Assembly: GCA_013329575.1 (NCBI GenBank)
Contig: DUJX01000119.1
Location: 4,012-10,188, forward strand
Direction of reading: 5' to 3'
From: Halobacteria archaeon
GTDB taxonomy: Archaea > Halobacteriota > Methanoliparia > Methanoliparales > Methanoliparaceae
Length of the DNA: 6,177 bases
In this document: positions 5,681-6,177 of the stretch, piece by piece
Layout of the letters: each line of letters begins with the position of its first letter
Position numbering within the stretch: the stretch's first letter is position 1
Notes under the pieces: model-generated
The model's database searches: none
Seen by the model: only the letters and a program-made list of their open reading frames with translations
What the model was told of the DNA's origin: nothing
Position numbers and translations under genes: made by a program

Positions 5681-5758
5681 TTTTTGATAATCAAGAGTTA
5701 TTCCGTTGCTTATACGACTAAAATTAGCTTTTAATCATATATTTTAATATTATTTTTT
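5681..5758 (+). terminator. T-rich termination region after the PfpI-like gene
   Basis: T-tracts at 5681-5685, 5729-5732 and 5753-5758 lie in the gap after the stop at 5655 and before the convergent gene. Such repeated U-tracts are the usual archaeal termination signal. No convincing GC-rich hairpin precedes them. Confidence 0.4.
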
Positions 5759-5759
5759 C

Positions 5760-5784
5760 AAAATTTCAAAAGAGATTCAAAAAA
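5760..5784 (-). terminator. T-rich termination region of the MBL-fold hydrolase gene
   Basis: On the minus strand, tracts of six, four and four T residues (5784-5779, 5771-5768, 5763-5760) begin at the stop codon of the hydrolase gene and run just past it. This is a typical archaeal U-tract gene end. It lies tail to tail with the plus-strand T-tracts at 5681-5758. Confidence 0.4.
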
Positions 5785-6177
5785 GAAGCATTTTTGCATA
5801 TTTTAAAGAATAACTGATCGATTTGTTGCCATCGCCCAAAACAGGGCTCATATGTCCGGGATAAATGTTTTCTACGTCTAACCTTGTTAATCGTTCTATA
5901 GAACTTATGAGGTCTGAAGAACTGCCTCCGAAGAGATCGGTCCTGCCAAAGTTTCCGTCCGAGAATACCGTATCTCCTGAAAAGAGGTTTTTATTCGTCC
6001 TATCGTAGATACAGATGCTACCGATGCTATGACCGGGTGTATGGATTATCTCGAGTAGGTCATCACCTACATCGATCTGGTCGCCATCTTTAAGCGATAT
6101 CATAGGTTTTATTTCTGGTAAATCGTTTATCCCGAATAAATAGGCGGCCGTATAATCTTTATCGTTTATATGATCGA
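5777..6177 (-). CDS. MBL-fold metallo-hydrolase, glyoxalase II-like (5' end outside window)
   Basis: The frame stays open to the window edge, so the 132 visible residues are the C-terminal part; the internal ATG at 6103 is not the start. Visible family elements, numbered from the first full codon, are HTPGHS (third zinc-1 histidine, His49), FSGDTVF (bridging Asp68), GNFGRTDLFGG (75-84) and YPGHM (His108). These match glyoxalase II-like hydrolases of the metallo-beta-lactamase fold (COG0491). The HxHxDH metal motif should lie outside the window. Family members hydrolyse thioesters such as lactoyl-glutathione; in an archaeon without glutathione the thiol would differ, so the substrate is unknown. 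The gene is convergent with the PfpI-like gene. The protein ends soon after the last metal ligand, with no room for the glutathione-binding C-terminal helices of classical human GloB. Confidence 0.9.
   Translation of the reverse strand, partial: DHINDKDYTAAYLFGINDLPEIKPMISLKDGDQIDVGDDLLEIIHTPGHSIGSICIYDRTNKNLFSGDTVFSDGNFGRTDLFGGSSSDLISSIERLTRLDVENIYPGHMSPVLGDGNKSISYSLKYAKMLLF

Overview
The window looks like a piece of an AT-rich archaeal chromosome that encodes the tetrahydromethanopterin C1 pathway. The clearest marker is a full-length methenyl-tetrahydromethanopterin cyclohydrolase gene (mch). From remembered family sequences its protein reads closest to the Methanosarcina-type enzymes, which suggests a methanogen, an ANME-like methane oxidiser or a relative in Euryarchaeota. 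This placement is an inference. Archaeal traits visible in the DNA are TATA-like boxes 20-35 bases before expected transcript starts, a GGTGAT ribosome binding site, heavy use of ATA and AGA/AGG codons, and T-rich gene ends. No rRNA, tRNA, CRISPR array, transposase or integrase was seen.

Layout: (1) Bases 93-1844, plus strand, hold a likely operon of a 59-residue small protein, mch, and an alpha/beta hydrolase whose start lies one base after the mch stop. (2) Bases 1974-3684, minus strand, hold an AldB/ExaC-like aldehyde dehydrogenase followed 10 bases later by a 72-residue DUF1858-type protein that has lost one of the two family cysteines. (3) Bases 3882-4313, minus strand, hold a stand-alone flavodoxin resembling the flavodoxin domain of flavodiiron proteins. 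(4) Bases 4503-5655, plus strand and divergent from the flavodoxin, hold a glutaredoxin fused to a ferredoxin:thioredoxin reductase catalytic domain, then a PfpI/YhbO-type DJ-1 superfamily protein. (5) From base 5777 to the window end, minus strand, is the C-terminal part of a glyoxalase II-like metallo-beta-lactamase fold hydrolase.

Together: the C1 operon is central metabolism. The remaining genes share a theme of redox and reactive-carbonyl handling: aldehyde oxidation, a single-cysteine DUF1858 protein, a one-electron flavin carrier, a disulfide reductase that probably takes electrons from ferredoxin, a YhbO-like protein implicated in glycation repair in other organisms, and a glyoxalase II-like hydrolase. 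The common theme is inferred from gene content only. No intergenic stretch exceeds 200 bases. The two largest (3685-3881 and 4314-4502) are very AT-rich and hold TATA-like boxes, a 13-base palindrome and a 15-base tandem repeat that look regulatory.

The most notable item is the glutaredoxin-FTR fusion. It carries all six FTR cysteines but has tyrosine where the cyanobacterial and plant enzymes have histidine (CYC for CHC). It is not a wholly unknown architecture, but its target and its partnership with the PfpI-like gene are open. I did not find a convincing new multi-gene system.
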